A DNA stretch of 64,000 nucleotides from NCBI RefSeq assembly GCF_036248275.1, contig NZ_CP109181.1, positions 3,100,001-3,164,000 on the forward strand, read 5' to 3'. The notes beneath the pieces were generated by a model. It was not told the DNA's origin. It did not search any database and worked only from the letters and a program-made list of their open reading frames with translations. How positions within the stretch are numbered: position 1 is the first letter of the stretch; the number at the start of each line of letters is the position of its first letter. This document shows, piece by piece, positions 43,468 to 52,199 of the stretch. The DNA comes from Streptomyces sp. NBC_01716 (GTDB lineage Bacteria; Actinomycetota; Actinomycetes; Streptomycetales; Streptomycetaceae). Made by a program: the position numbers and the translations under genes.

Positions 43468-44736
43468 TCAGGCGGCGGCGCCGGCCTGCCAGTCCGCCCA
43501 GTTCAGGTTCCAGCCGTTGAGGCCGTTGTCGGGCTGGATGGTCTTGTCCGGGGAGTTCTTGACGACGACCACGTCACCGACGATCGAGTTGTCGTAGAAC
43601 CAGGCAGCCGGCTGGTTGGGGTCGTTCGCGCCCTTGGCGTCGTTCAGACCGACACAGCCGTGGCTGGTGTTGGACGAGCCGAAGATCGAGTCGTCGCCCC
43701 AGTAGTTGCCGTGGATGAAGGTGCCCGATGTGGACAGCCGCATCGCGTGCGGCACGTCCTTGATGTCGTACTCGCCCTTGCCGTCGTCGTCGGTGAAGCC
43801 GACCGTCGCGCCGTTCATCCGGGTCTCCTTGAACTTCTCGGAGATCACCATCTGACCGTTGTACGTCGGGTTGTCCGGGGAGCCGGCGGAGATCGGGATC
43901 GTCTTGATCGTCTTGCCGTCCTGCTGAATGGTCATCGTCTTGGCCTTGGTGTCGACCGTGGAGACCTGGTTACGGCCGATCTTGAAGGTGACCGTCTTCT
44001 GCTGGACTCCGAAGACCCCGTCCGCGCCCTCGACGCCGTCGAGCGCCAGCTTCAGCGTGACAGTCGAGCCGCCCTGCCAGTACTGCTCGGGGCGGAAGTC
44101 CAGGCGCTGCGAGTTGAACCAGTGGCCGACGACCTCCTGGCCGCTGCTCGACGTGACGGTGATCCCGCCCTGGACGGCGGCCTTGTCGGTGATCCCCTTG
44201 TCGAAGTTGATCGAGACCGGCATGCCGACGCCGACGGTCGAGCCGTCTTCGGGCGTGAAGTTGCCGATGAAGCTGTTGTCCGGCGAAACAGTGGTGAAGG
44301 ACGAGTTCTCGTGGGCCTCGCGGCCCTCGGAGTCCTTGGCCGTGGCGGTGATCTTGTACGAGGTGGAGCGCTCCAGCTGGCCGTCGGGCTTCCAGCTCTT
44401 CGCGTCGGCGGCCAGCGTGCCCTTCACGGCGGTCCCGTCGGCGGTGGTCATCTCGACCGTCGTGAGCGTGCCCTTGGTGACCGTGACCTTCGCGGCGTTG
44501 TTGATGCTCGCGTTGTCGGCACCGTTCTTGGGCGAGATGGCTATCTGGGCCTTGGACGTGTCCTTCGCCGCGGCCTCGTCCACCTGCGCCTGCGAATCCT
44601 TCGAACGCTCGGCTCCGGAGTCGTCCCCACCGTCGCCACCGCCGCAGGCCGAGAGCACCAGCACCCCGCCGAGCAGTGCGGACGCGGCCGCGAGGCCCTT
44701 GCGCCGCTTGCCGATCGTCATCACACGCTTCTCCAT
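43468..44736 (-). CDS. Lipoprotein L,D-transpeptidase (Ig-like domains plus YkuD)
   Basis: 422 aa. A lipoprotein signal with lipobox LSAC (about residues 28-31) is followed by an acidic/Ser linker, two beta-rich Ig-like domains (about 65-270) and a C-terminal YkuD domain. The catalytic motif is HGNYW then SSNTSHGCVGLND (His and Cys). It makes 3-3 cross-links in peptidoglycan at the outer membrane face, as in mycobacterial Ldt enzymes. Monocistronic, with its own strong terminator. Confidence 0.92.
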   Translation of the reverse strand: MEKRVMTIGKRRKGLAAASALLGGVLVLSACGGGDGGDDSGAERSKDSQAQVDEAAAKDTSKAQIAISPKNGADNASINNAAKVTVTKGTLTTVEMTTADGTAVKGTLAADAKSWKPDGQLERSTSYKITATAKDSEGREAHENSSFTTVSPDNSFIGNFTPEDGSTVGVGMPVSINFDKGITDKAAVQGGITVTSSSGQEVVGHWFNSQRLDFRPEQYWQGGSTVTLKLALDGVEGADGVFGVQQKTVTFKIGRNQVSTVDTKAKTMTIQQDGKTIKTIPISAGSPDNPTYNGQMVISEKFKETRMNGATVGFTDDDGKGEYDIKDVPHAMRLSTSGTFIHGNYWGDDSIFGSSNTSHGCVGLNDAKGANDPNQPAAWFYDNSIVGDVVVVKNSPDKTIQPDNGLNGWNLNWADWQAGAAA

Positions 44737-44914
44737 CGTCGCCGCTTCCCTGCCCTATGACCGTTAAGAACACCCATACCGGTTCGTCCGGTTCCACCGC
44801 GGACGAAGTTGTGTGCAACGCCACTCGGATTCCGGGATGTACACACGCGTCGCACTTGTAAGCCCCGGTCCGCGTGCGACGGCGTCCCGGGGCCAAGGGT
44901 GTCACGCGCGTGGG

Positions 44915-45286
44915 CTACAACCCGCCCGGGCGCCCGGTATTCCCGGTGTCCACGACCTCATTATCGCCTTCCGTGAGGTCCTCCTCGTCCATGTCCCATT
45001 CCACGGTCCCGGGGTCGTGGTCGATCTGCTCACTGCTCCACGAACCCTGGACCAGCTCCAGTCCGGGCACCTCGCCGACCAGTTCCGAGGGCTCCACCAG
45101 GTACGCGAGCGCCTCCGCCTCGTCTTCCCGCACCGCCAGGCGGGCATGCGTACGTTCTTCGTCCGGCATCGAATCGTCGGTCGCGATCCGGGTCAGTGCC
45201 GCTTCCGTCAGCTCCTGGGGATCAGTGATCTCCAGCACCAGTTCCACGTGCAGTCGGACATAACGGGATGTCTCAGGAGTGCTCAT
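44915..45286 (-). CDS. Hypothetical acidic protein, 123 aa
   Basis: From ATG 45286 (MSTPETSRYVRLHVEL), chosen over an upstream start that adds an atypical tail. Very acidic at the C-terminus (EWDMDEEDLTEGDNEVVD). Two beta-alpha segments (VRLHVELVLEITDPQELTEA) could form a small ferredoxin-like unit. Conserved hypothetical in Streptomyces from memory; function not recognised. Confidence 0.65.
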   Translation of the reverse strand: MSTPETSRYVRLHVELVLEITDPQELTEAALTRIATDDSMPDEERTHARLAVREDEAEALAYLVEPSELVGEVPGLELVQGSWSSEQIDHDPGTVEWDMDEEDLTEGDNEVVDTGNTGRPGGL

Positions 45287-45394
45287 AACCGGAGAGTAGG
45301 CCTCGGGACCCGGGCGACTTTCCTGCGACCCGCTGCTTTCACTAGCATCGGCGCACCCGGTCAATTCGGCGTTTTCCCAAGGGAGATCGATTAC

Positions 45395-45550
45395 GTGTAC
45401 GTGTCTGTCGTACGCCGGCCGCTGCTGACGGCCATAGCCGCCGGAATCCTGCTCTGCGCCCTGTGGTTCGTCCCCTCGGCCAACGCCACGGACGAGCGGA
45501 ATCCCCAGCAGCGATCAGCCCCCACCGCCCACGAGCACGCCGCGCTCTGA
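45395..45550 (+). CDS. Small secreted peptide, 51 aa
   Basis: GTG 45395 has GGGAG upstream. The N-terminus SVVRRPLLTAIAAGILLCALWF is a signal peptide or anchor, with a likely cleavage at SANA. This leaves a mature peptide of about 20 residues rich in Gln, Arg and His. A strong hairpin terminator follows 8 bp after the stop, supporting a real transcription unit. Function unknown. Confidence 0.6.
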   Translation: MYVSVVRRPLLTAIAAGILLCALWFVPSANATDERNPQQRSAPTAHEHAAL

Positions 45551-45557
45551 CGCGACG

Positions 45558-45592
45558 GGAGGGGGCCGCCCGGCTGCCGGGCGGCCCCCTCC
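45558..45592 (+). terminator. Terminator after the small secreted peptide gene
   Basis: A perfect 16-bp G/C stem GGAGGGGGCCGCCCGG (45558-45573) with 45577-45592, loop CTG, followed by GTATCTCT. Confidence 0.8.
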
Positions 45593-45602
45593 GTATCTCT
45601 GC

Positions 45603-45783
45603 CTAGGGCGTGTTTGAGAAGTAGCGTCGTCCGCCCATCGGGCGGGGCCCACGGCGTCTGGTGCGTGCGATCGCAAGGCGAAGGATCATCCTCGTACTGG
45701 ACGTACTTGGATGACTCCGACAACGCAGCGAGCGCGCGTGCCAGGCGTCGTGGGCCAGACGGGACTTCTCAAACACGCCCTAG
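45603..45783. mobile_element. MITE-like element, family B, copy 2
   Basis: 181 bp flanked by CTAG on both sides. Terminal repeats GGCGTGTTTGAGAAGT are perfect. The interior contains TGGTGCGTGCGATCGCAAGG and GACAACGCAGCGAGCGCGCG, cores shared with family A. The right CTAG (45780-45783) holds the hutH stop codon. Confidence 0.82.
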
Positions 45784-47327
45784 GCGAGCGGACCGGTCAC
45801 CGGCTCAACCGCGGCCACCAGCCGGCCGTCCCGCAGGAACATGTCGGCCAGCGCGAGATCCGGCGACAGGAACCGGTCCGGCCCAGGACCCTCGATCCCC
45901 GCCGCCCGCACCGCCTCGACCGCGGCCTGCGACGCGGGCGCGGGCACCAGGCCCGTACGCAGCTCGATCGCGCGGGTCGCCGCGTACATCTCGACGGCGA
46001 GGATCCGCGTCAGATGATCGACGGCCGTGCGGAGCTTGCGGGCCGCCGACCAGCCCATCGACACATGGTCCTCCTGCATCGCCGACGACGGGATGGAGTC
46101 CACGGACGCCGGGACGGCCAGCCGCTTCATCTCGCTGACCAGCGCGGCCTGCGTGTACTGGGCGATCATCAGGCCCGAGTCGACACCGGGGTCGTCCGCG
46201 AGGAAGGCGGGCAGTCCGTGCGAACGGTTCTTGTCCAGCAGCCGGTCCGTGCGGCGCTCGGCGATGGAACCGAGATCGGCGGCGACGATCGCGAGGAAAT
46301 CCAGGACGTACGCGACGGGGGCGCCGTGGAAGTTGCCGTTGGACTCGACGCGTCCGTCGGGCAGCACCACCGGGTTGTCGACGGCGGACGCCAGCTCACG
46401 TTCGGCCACGATCCGGGCGTACGCGAGGGTGTCCCGGCCCGCGCCGGCGACCTGCGGGGCGCAGCGCACCGAGTACGCGTCCTGCACCCGGGGCGCGGCG
46501 TCCTGCTGGAAGTGCCCGGTCAGCCCGGACCCGGCGAGCACCCGCAGCATGTTGTCGGCGCTGACGCCCTGGCCGGGGTGCGGGCGGATGGCGTGCAGCT
46601 CGGGGGCGAGGACCTTGTCCGTACCGAGCAGGGCCTCCAGGGTCAGCGCGGCGGTGATGTCGGCGGAGGTGTAGAGCCGCTGGAGGTCGGCGATGGCCAT
46701 GACCAGCATCCCGAGCATGCCGTCGGTGCCGTTGAGGAGCGCGAGGCCCTCCTTCTCCCGCAGCTCAACGGGCACGATGCCGTGCTCGGCGAGCAACTCG
46801 GCGGCGGGCCGCACCACACCGTCCGGGCCCTCGGCGTCACCCTCGCCCATCAGCGTCAGCGCACAGTGGGAGAGAGGCGCGAGGTCGCCGGAGCAGCCGA
46901 GGGAGCCGTACTCGTGCACGACGGGGGTGATCCCCGCGTTCAGCACGTCCGCGATGGTCCGCGCGACCTCGGGGCGTACGCCGGTACGACCGGACGCGAG
47001 GGTCTTGAGCCGCAGGAACATCAGCGCCCGCACGACCTCCCGCTCGACCCGCGGGCCCATACCGGCGGCGTGCGACCGCACGATGTTCCGCTGCAACCGC
47101 CCGCGGAGCTCCGGGCCGATGTGCCGGGTGGCGAGGGCCCCGAACCCGGTGGAGACGCCGTACACGGGCTCGGGCTTCGCGGCGAGCGAGTCGACGATCT
47201 CGCGGGCGGCGGCGAGCGCGGCGATGGCGTCGGCGGAGAGCTCGACGGGGGCGTTGCCGCGGGCGACGGCGACGACGTCTTCGGCGGTGGTGCCGGAGGT
47301 CCCCACGACGACTGTGCGCATATTCAT
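45780..47327 (-). CDS. hutH: Histidine ammonia-lyase
   Basis: 515 aa. The MIO cofactor precursor region is GSLGCSGDLAPLSH, with Cys-Ser-Gly instead of Ala-Ser-Gly as in the Streptomyces griseus enzyme; YGVSTGFGAL near the N-terminus supplies the catalytic Tyr. It deaminates histidine to trans-urocanate, the first step of the Hut pathway. No other hut genes are in the window. A short gap separates it from a GGDEF gene. Confidence 0.95.
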   Translation of the reverse strand: MNMRTVVVGTSGTTAEDVVAVARGNAPVELSADAIAALAAAREIVDSLAAKPEPVYGVSTGFGALATRHIGPELRGRLQRNIVRSHAAGMGPRVEREVVRALMFLRLKTLASGRTGVRPEVARTIADVLNAGITPVVHEYGSLGCSGDLAPLSHCALTLMGEGDAEGPDGVVRPAAELLAEHGIVPVELREKEGLALLNGTDGMLGMLVMAIADLQRLYTSADITAALTLEALLGTDKVLAPELHAIRPHPGQGVSADNMLRVLAGSGLTGHFQQDAAPRVQDAYSVRCAPQVAGAGRDTLAYARIVAERELASAVDNPVVLPDGRVESNGNFHGAPVAYVLDFLAIVAADLGSIAERRTDRLLDKNRSHGLPAFLADDPGVDSGLMIAQYTQAALVSEMKRLAVPASVDSIPSSAMQEDHVSMGWSAARKLRTAVDHLTRILAVEMYAATRAIELRTGLVPAPASQAAVEAVRAAGIEGPGPDRFLSPDLALADMFLRDGRLVAAVEPVTGPLA

Positions 47328-47486
47328 ATTCAGGAGCGTACGTACTGAAACTCAACGTGTCACTAGCGGAGCGCGCTTCGCGGGAGCAGCAGCGGTAGCT
47401 GGGTTGCGGTCGGTGTCCGGGTGCCGCTCCGGGGTCATGCCCGGAGGCCCCGACCCCCGCCCGTCAGCCGACAACCGCAACCCCGT

Positions 47487-48662
47487 TCACCCACCCCCTC
47501 CGGGAGGAACCCGCGTCCCCCGGAACCTCCGGCGCTCCCCCACCACCGGAGGCCCCGGCGGCGGCTCGTCCGCCAGTCGCACCACTCCCCCGTCCCGCCC
47601 CGCCACCACCGGCCCCACCGACCGCGCCGCCTTCGCGCGGTACTGCGCCGCGTCCGCCAGCCGGAACAGCCGCCGCGCCGACCTCAGCGGCCCGATCGGA
47701 TCCCCCGTCGACGCGATCCCGCACGCCACCCCCTCCCCCAGCGCCAACTCCGCGGCCCGGTGGCAGAGTTCATCGGCGACCTCGACCACGTCGTCCGCCG
47801 CCGGCCCCACCGTCAGCAGACAGAACTCGTCGCCCCCCAGCCGCGCCACCAGCGCTCCCGGCAGCCGCGCCCCGCAGAGGGAGAGCAGCGATCCGAACCG
47901 TTCCAGCAGCCGGTCACCGACCGCGTGCCCATGGGTGTCGTTGACCCGCTTGAGCCCGTTGAGGTCGCAGACGACCAGGCTGACGACCGACCCGTCCTCC
48001 CGGTGCAGCGCGACCGCCTCGTCCAGGCGCATGTCCACCGCGCGGCGGTTCGCGAGCCCGGTCAGCGGGTCCGTGAAGGCCAGCCGCCGGGCCTCTTCGA
48101 GCCGTTCCGTCTGCGCGATCCCCGACGCCACGACGGAGGCGATGACGGTCGCGAAGGCCGCGTCGGCGCGCTCGAAGACCGGCGCCCCGAGCGGCCTCGC
48201 CACGTACAGCTCGCCCCACGCCCGCCCGTGCAGCACGATCGGCGCGACGACGCAGCACCCCCGGCCGCGTCTACGGAGCGCGGCGACCCGTTGGTGGCAG
48301 TAGCCCGGCTCACCGCCGGCGACGGTGGCGGCCGGTCCTTCGACCGTCTCGACCCACGCGTTGGGCTCACCCCCGCCCGCCCAGCGCTCGTGCAGGAACT
48401 CCGCGATCTCGGGGAACCGGTGCACGGGATACGACTCGTCGTCGGGGAACTCCTCCTCCCCCTCGGCCAGGTCCCCCGCGTTCACGAGGACCTTGAGCTG
48501 CCCGAGGTCCCGCTCCCACACGGACAGCGCCGCGAAGCTGCCGGCCAGCGCGTCACGCGCGCCGAGCGCCGCGGCCCGCCAGGACTCGTGGGGGGTCTGC
48601 GCCGAAGCCATGGCCTGTGCGAGCTCCACCACGGCGCGAAGCCGTACGTCCTCTCCCATCAC
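47487..48662 (-). CDS. GAF-GGDEF diguanylate cyclase
   Basis: 391 aa. An N-terminal GAF domain (about 15-185) is followed by a GGDEF domain. RLGGDEFCLL contains an intact active-site motif, and TDPLTGLANRRAVDM starts the domain. It makes c-di-GMP, which in Streptomyces binds BldD and controls development. The I-site (RxxD) is not obvious. The C-terminal tail is Pro/Gly/Arg-rich. Similar to the GAF-GGDEF protein called CdgE in Streptomyces, by architecture only. Confidence 0.85.
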   Translation of the reverse strand: MMGEDVRLRAVVELAQAMASAQTPHESWRAAALGARDALAGSFAALSVWERDLGQLKVLVNAGDLAEGEEEFPDDESYPVHRFPEIAEFLHERWAGGGEPNAWVETVEGPAATVAGGEPGYCHQRVAALRRRGRGCCVVAPIVLHGRAWGELYVARPLGAPVFERADAAFATVIASVVASGIAQTERLEEARRLAFTDPLTGLANRRAVDMRLDEAVALHREDGSVVSLVVCDLNGLKRVNDTHGHAVGDRLLERFGSLLSLCGARLPGALVARLGGDEFCLLTVGPAADDVVEVADELCHRAAELALGEGVACGIASTGDPIGPLRSARRLFRLADAAQYRAKAARSVGPVVAGRDGGVVRLADEPPPGPPVVGERRRFRGTRVPPGGGG

Positions 48663-48764
48663 CCCACCTTAGGGCGCTTTGTGGTGATTTGATCACTCGG
48701 AGCGAGGCGTCGTCACTCTCCGTCCACAACCCGTCCACAGGGTCCACAAGGTCCGGGGAGCCAG

Positions 48765-48788
48765 GCAAGATCGACAAGACACCGCCTA
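48765..48788. repeat. Remnant right end of family A element
   Basis: GCAAGATCGACAAGACACCG then CCTA matches the right terminus of family A (compare the greA copy). It abuts the stop codon of the enoyl-CoA hydratase gene. No left end was found. Confidence 0.45.
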
Positions 48789-49613
48789 CTCGCCGGGCCA
48801 CTCCGGCTTCCGCTTCTCGTTGAACGCGGCCACACCCTCCGTACGGTCCCCGGAGAAGGCCACCGACCGCCACGCCGCGTCCTCGACCTCCAGACCCGCC
48901 CGCAGGTCGAGCCCGTGCCCGAGCCGCAGGGCCCGCTTCGCCGCCCGGAGCCCGACCGGCGAGTTCGCGGCGATACGGGAGGCCAGCGCAAGCGCCTCGT
49001 CGCGGTCGGCCGCCTCCCCCGCCAGCTGGTCGACCAGGCCGAGCGCGTGCGCCTCCGGGGCCTCCAACCGCCGTGCGGTGAAGATCAGTTCGGCCGCGCG
49101 GGCGGCTCCCACGCGGCGCGGCAGCAGTTGCGTACCACCGCCGCCGGGGATGACGCCCACCGACACCTCGGGCAGCCCGACGACCGCCGTCGGGTCGGCG
49201 ACGATCAGGTCGCAGGAGAGCGCCAGCTCGAACCCGCCGCCGAGGGCGAAGCCGTGGACGGCTGCGATGGCGGGCATCGGGAGTTCCAGGACGCCGGTGT
49301 ACGCGGCGCGGGCGGTCGGCCGCTGCCGTACCAGCTCGGCGTCGCTCAGCGAGTTCCGTTCCTTGAGGTCCGCTCCGACGCAGAAGGCGCGTGGGTGGGT
49401 GGAGGTGAGGACGGTGACGCGTACGTCCCGGTCGGCGCCGAGCGCCGCGCAGGCCGCGCCGATGGAACGCGCCATCTCGGTGGAGACCGCGTTCATGGCC
49501 TTGGGCCGGTCGAGCACCAGCTCGGCCACATGACCGTGCCGGCGTACGGCGACGAACTCCCCGTACCGCCGCTCGTCCTCTGTGCCCACCGCGCCCACCC
49601 GCTTCCCGGTCAA
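48786..49613 (-). CDS. Enoyl-CoA hydratase/isomerase family protein
   Basis: 275 aa. Crotonase fold: the oxyanion-hole segments HPRAFCVGADLKE and AAVHGFALGGGFELALSCDL are present. The catalytic Glu region LPEVSVGVIPGGGGTQLLPR fits hydratases. The start is uncertain (TTG 49613, or GTG 49598/49589 without a clear ribosome binding site). It probably hydrates short enoyl-CoAs in fatty acid or branched-chain amino acid breakdown, fitting the nearby propionyl-CoA carboxylase. Confidence 0.85.
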   Translation of the reverse strand: MTGKRVGAVGTEDERRYGEFVAVRRHGHVAELVLDRPKAMNAVSTEMARSIGAACAALGADRDVRVTVLTSTHPRAFCVGADLKERNSLSDAELVRQRPTARAAYTGVLELPMPAIAAVHGFALGGGFELALSCDLIVADPTAVVGLPEVSVGVIPGGGGTQLLPRRVGAARAAELIFTARRLEAPEAHALGLVDQLAGEAADRDEALALASRIAANSPVGLRAAKRALRLGHGLDLRAGLEVEDAAWRSVAFSGDRTEGVAAFNEKRKPEWPGE

Positions 49614-49665
49614 CGATCGTTGACCGGGATCATAGGCCGCGGCCCGTACGCCGGGGGGGGCAGGC

Positions 49666-49854
49666 CCAGGGTCTGTCTTTCGGATCAGGCCGGATCAGGG
49701 AGCGCCCGCTGCGGCAGCGGCTGATGTCCCGTTGGTGCGTGCGATCGCAAGGCGGAGGAGGGAGACGACGCGGAGCGTTGGCGACCGACGACAACGCGGC
49801 GAGCGTGCGTGCCAGGGACCGCGAGCCCGGCAAGATCCGAAAGACAGACCCTAG
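49666..49854. mobile_element. MITE-like element, family A, copy 4
   Basis: Left CCAG then GGTCTGTCTTTCGGATC; reversed right CTAG then GGTCTGTCTTTCGGATC, so the terminal repeats are perfect over 17 bp. Both shared cores are present. The right CTAG (49851-49854) contains the stop of the adenylate cyclase gene. The left flank differs from CTAG by one base. Confidence 0.75.
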
Positions 49855-51008
49855 GGCTTGGGCCGCCGGGTCAGGAGCCACGGCTCCACGACGCCCAGGC
49901 CCCGCACCGGCCGCTGCCACATCGGCTGTATGGCGAAGCGGTACGAGGGCGGCTCCTCGCCCGCCTTCTCGGCCTCGGCGGCGTGCTCCGCCGCCTCGGC
50001 CTCGGACGCGGGGGTGTCGCCCGTCCGGATCAGCTCCTCCGCGAGCGCGCCGTCGACCAGGACGGCGTCCTTGGGAGCTATCGAGGTGAGCCGGCTCGCG
50101 AGGTTGACCGTATTGCCGAAGACGTCACCCATCCGGGTGGTGACGGTGCCGAACGCGATGCCCACGCGCAGCGCCGGCATCGAGTCGTCGTGCGTCATGG
50201 TCTCTATGAGCCGCAGCGCGATCTCCGTGGCCGTGCCCGCGTCGTCGGCGGCGTACAGGACCTCGTCGCCGAGCGTCTTGATGAGCCGGCCGCCGTGCGC
50301 GGCCACCAGGTCGGCGCAGGTCGTCTCGAACGCCTCGACCAGCTCGCCCAGCTCCTCCTCCTCAAGACGGCGGGTCAGCCGGGTGAACCCCACGAGGTCC
50401 GCGAAGCCGACGGCGAGACGGCGGTCGACCATCTCCTCGTCGTCGGCGGCCTGGACGACACGTCCGGTGGCGGCGGCGAGCTGACGCCGCCACACGTACA
50501 CCAGGAACTCCTCCAGCTCCGGGAGCAACAGCTCGACCAGGGGGTACGTGACCTCGGTCCGGGTCATTCCGGGCTCGGGCGGTTCCGTGAGCCCCGCGAG
50601 GAAGGAGTCGATCTGCCACTCCGCCAGGCGGGCGGTGGTCTGCCCGGTCGACCGGGCGACCTGGATCGCCATCGGCTCGCTCAGCAGCCCGGCCTCGACC
50701 AGACCGGCGAGGCGGCGCAGCGCGAGGACGTCGGCCTCGGTGAGGGCCCGTGCCTGCCCGATGTCCGCGAAGCCCATGGCCCGCCAGAAGCGGGAGGCGA
50801 GGTCCATCGAGACACCGGCGGTGCGGGCGGCCTGGAAGGGGGTGTAGCGGCGCTCGGCGCCGATGATGAGCTGTTCGAGCCGGATGGCGAGGGGGTCGTC
50901 GGTGGGCTCGGCCGTGTGGTCGACGGCGTGGTGCGGGGTGGGGTGTGCGGAGGAGTCCGACGGCGGCTTTTCGTCCCCACCACCGGAGGTCGTGTCGTCG
51001 ACCGTCAC
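49851..51008 (-). CDS. cya: Class III adenylate cyclase
   Basis: 385 aa from GTG 51008, chosen because AGGAGG lies 6 nt upstream and the next 20 codons upstream look unlike coding sequence. An N-terminal regulatory region of about 200 residues is followed by a class III cyclase domain. Its metal-binding Asp residues are in VGFADLVGFTRLTRRLEEEE, with KTLGDEVLYAADD and FGNTVNLASRLTS after it. It makes cAMP, which in Streptomyces acts with Crp in germination and development. Confidence 0.9.
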   Translation of the reverse strand: MTVDDTTSGGGDEKPPSDSSAHPTPHHAVDHTAEPTDDPLAIRLEQLIIGAERRYTPFQAARTAGVSMDLASRFWRAMGFADIGQARALTEADVLALRRLAGLVEAGLLSEPMAIQVARSTGQTTARLAEWQIDSFLAGLTEPPEPGMTRTEVTYPLVELLLPELEEFLVYVWRRQLAAATGRVVQAADDEEMVDRRLAVGFADLVGFTRLTRRLEEEELGELVEAFETTCADLVAAHGGRLIKTLGDEVLYAADDAGTATEIALRLIETMTHDDSMPALRVGIAFGTVTTRMGDVFGNTVNLASRLTSIAPKDAVLVDGALAEELIRTGDTPASEAEAAEHAAEAEKAGEEPPSYRFAIQPMWQRPVRGLGVVEPWLLTRRPKP

Positions 51009-51171
51009 CAGCCGCCTCCTGCCCGTTCCCTGCGCACTGCCCTGCCGATCTGTCGTGGGTCGCCTCAACGATACGGCAGGTCGGGGCTGTCGGGGTCGCC
51101 GTTGCGGGTAGTCGTGACAGCCGGGCAGGCCGGCCCCGGAGCGCCTCCGTCCGCCACCGCGATCCCGGCGG

Positions 51172-52050
51172 CTACGAGGCGCGCAGATGCACCACGTCCC
51201 CGGCGCCCACGGTCTCCCGGCCGCCGCCCTCCGTCGCGATCACCAGCCGCCCGTCACCGTCGATCGCGACCGCGTCGCCCACCACCTGCCGCTCGCCCGG
51301 CAGCTCCGCCCGCACCGGCCGCCCGAGCGTCGCGCAGCCCGTCACGTACGCCTCCTGGAGACCCGATGCCGCCGGGTCCCCGCCGGCGTCCCGCCACTCG
51401 CCGTACCACCGCTCCAGGCCCCGCAGCACCGCCCGCAGCAGCGGATCGCGGTCGACCGAGACCGCGTTGGCGAGCGCGAGCGAACCGGCGCCGGGGACGG
51501 GCAGCTCCGACTCGGTGAGGGTGACGTTCAGGCCGACGCCGACGATCACGGCGTCGGCCCCCGCGCGCTCCGCGAGGATCCCGCCCGCCTTCCGCTCCTC
51601 CTTGGCACTCTCGTCGCCCTCCTTTCCGCCGACCGTCACCAGCAGGTCGTTGGGCCACTTCAGCGCCGTGTCCACGCCCGCCGTCCGCGCGACGGCCGTC
51701 GCGACCGCGACGCCGGTGAGCAGCGGCAGCCACCCCCAGCGCTCGACGGGTACGTCCGGTCCCGGCCGCAGTAGTACGGAGAGGAACAGTCCGGAGCGGG
51801 CGGGCGCCGACCAGCCGCGGTCCAGCCGCCCGCGCCCCCGGGTCTGTTCCTCGGCGACGAGCACCGCGCCTTCGGGGAGGCTGTCCGCGCGGGCGGCGAG
51901 GTCGGAGTTGGTGGATCCGATCGTGGTGACGACGTCGAGCGAGCTCCACAGACGGCCCGGCACGATCAGCCCCCGGCGCAGGGCGGTGGTGTTGAGGGGC
52001 GGGCGTTCGAGGTCGCTCCAGCGGCTGCCCGCGGCATTGTGCTCGGTCAT
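51172..52050 (-). CDS. birA: Biotin-[acetyl-CoA-carboxylase] ligase
   Basis: 292 aa from ATG 52050. The biotinyl-AMP site is TIGSTNSDLAARA, then EEQTRGRGRLDRGWSAP, and KWPNDLLV contains the conserved lysine. A C-terminal SH3-like domain follows. No N-terminal HTH, so it is a monofunctional ligase that does not repress biotin genes. It is divergent from pccB and near accA, whose BCCP domain it would biotinylate. Confidence 0.93.
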   Translation of the reverse strand: MTEHNAAGSRWSDLERPPLNTTALRRGLIVPGRLWSSLDVVTTIGSTNSDLAARADSLPEGAVLVAEEQTRGRGRLDRGWSAPARSGLFLSVLLRPGPDVPVERWGWLPLLTGVAVATAVARTAGVDTALKWPNDLLVTVGGKEGDESAKEERKAGGILAERAGADAVIVGVGLNVTLTESELPVPGAGSLALANAVSVDRDPLLRAVLRGLERWYGEWRDAGGDPAASGLQEAYVTGCATLGRPVRAELPGERQVVGDAVAIDGDGRLVIATEGGGRETVGAGDVVHLRAS

Positions 52051-52199
52051 GCGCGTCAGCCTAGGTCTTGTCCGGTGGGTCTTCGCGGGCCCGGCGCGGG
52101 GGCAACCGGGTGTGGCCAACGACGCACTGCCGAACGTCGGGGCCGCCGATACGCTACGGATCAGTAGCCACACCCCGAGCCGCAGGGAGCCGCATCCCC

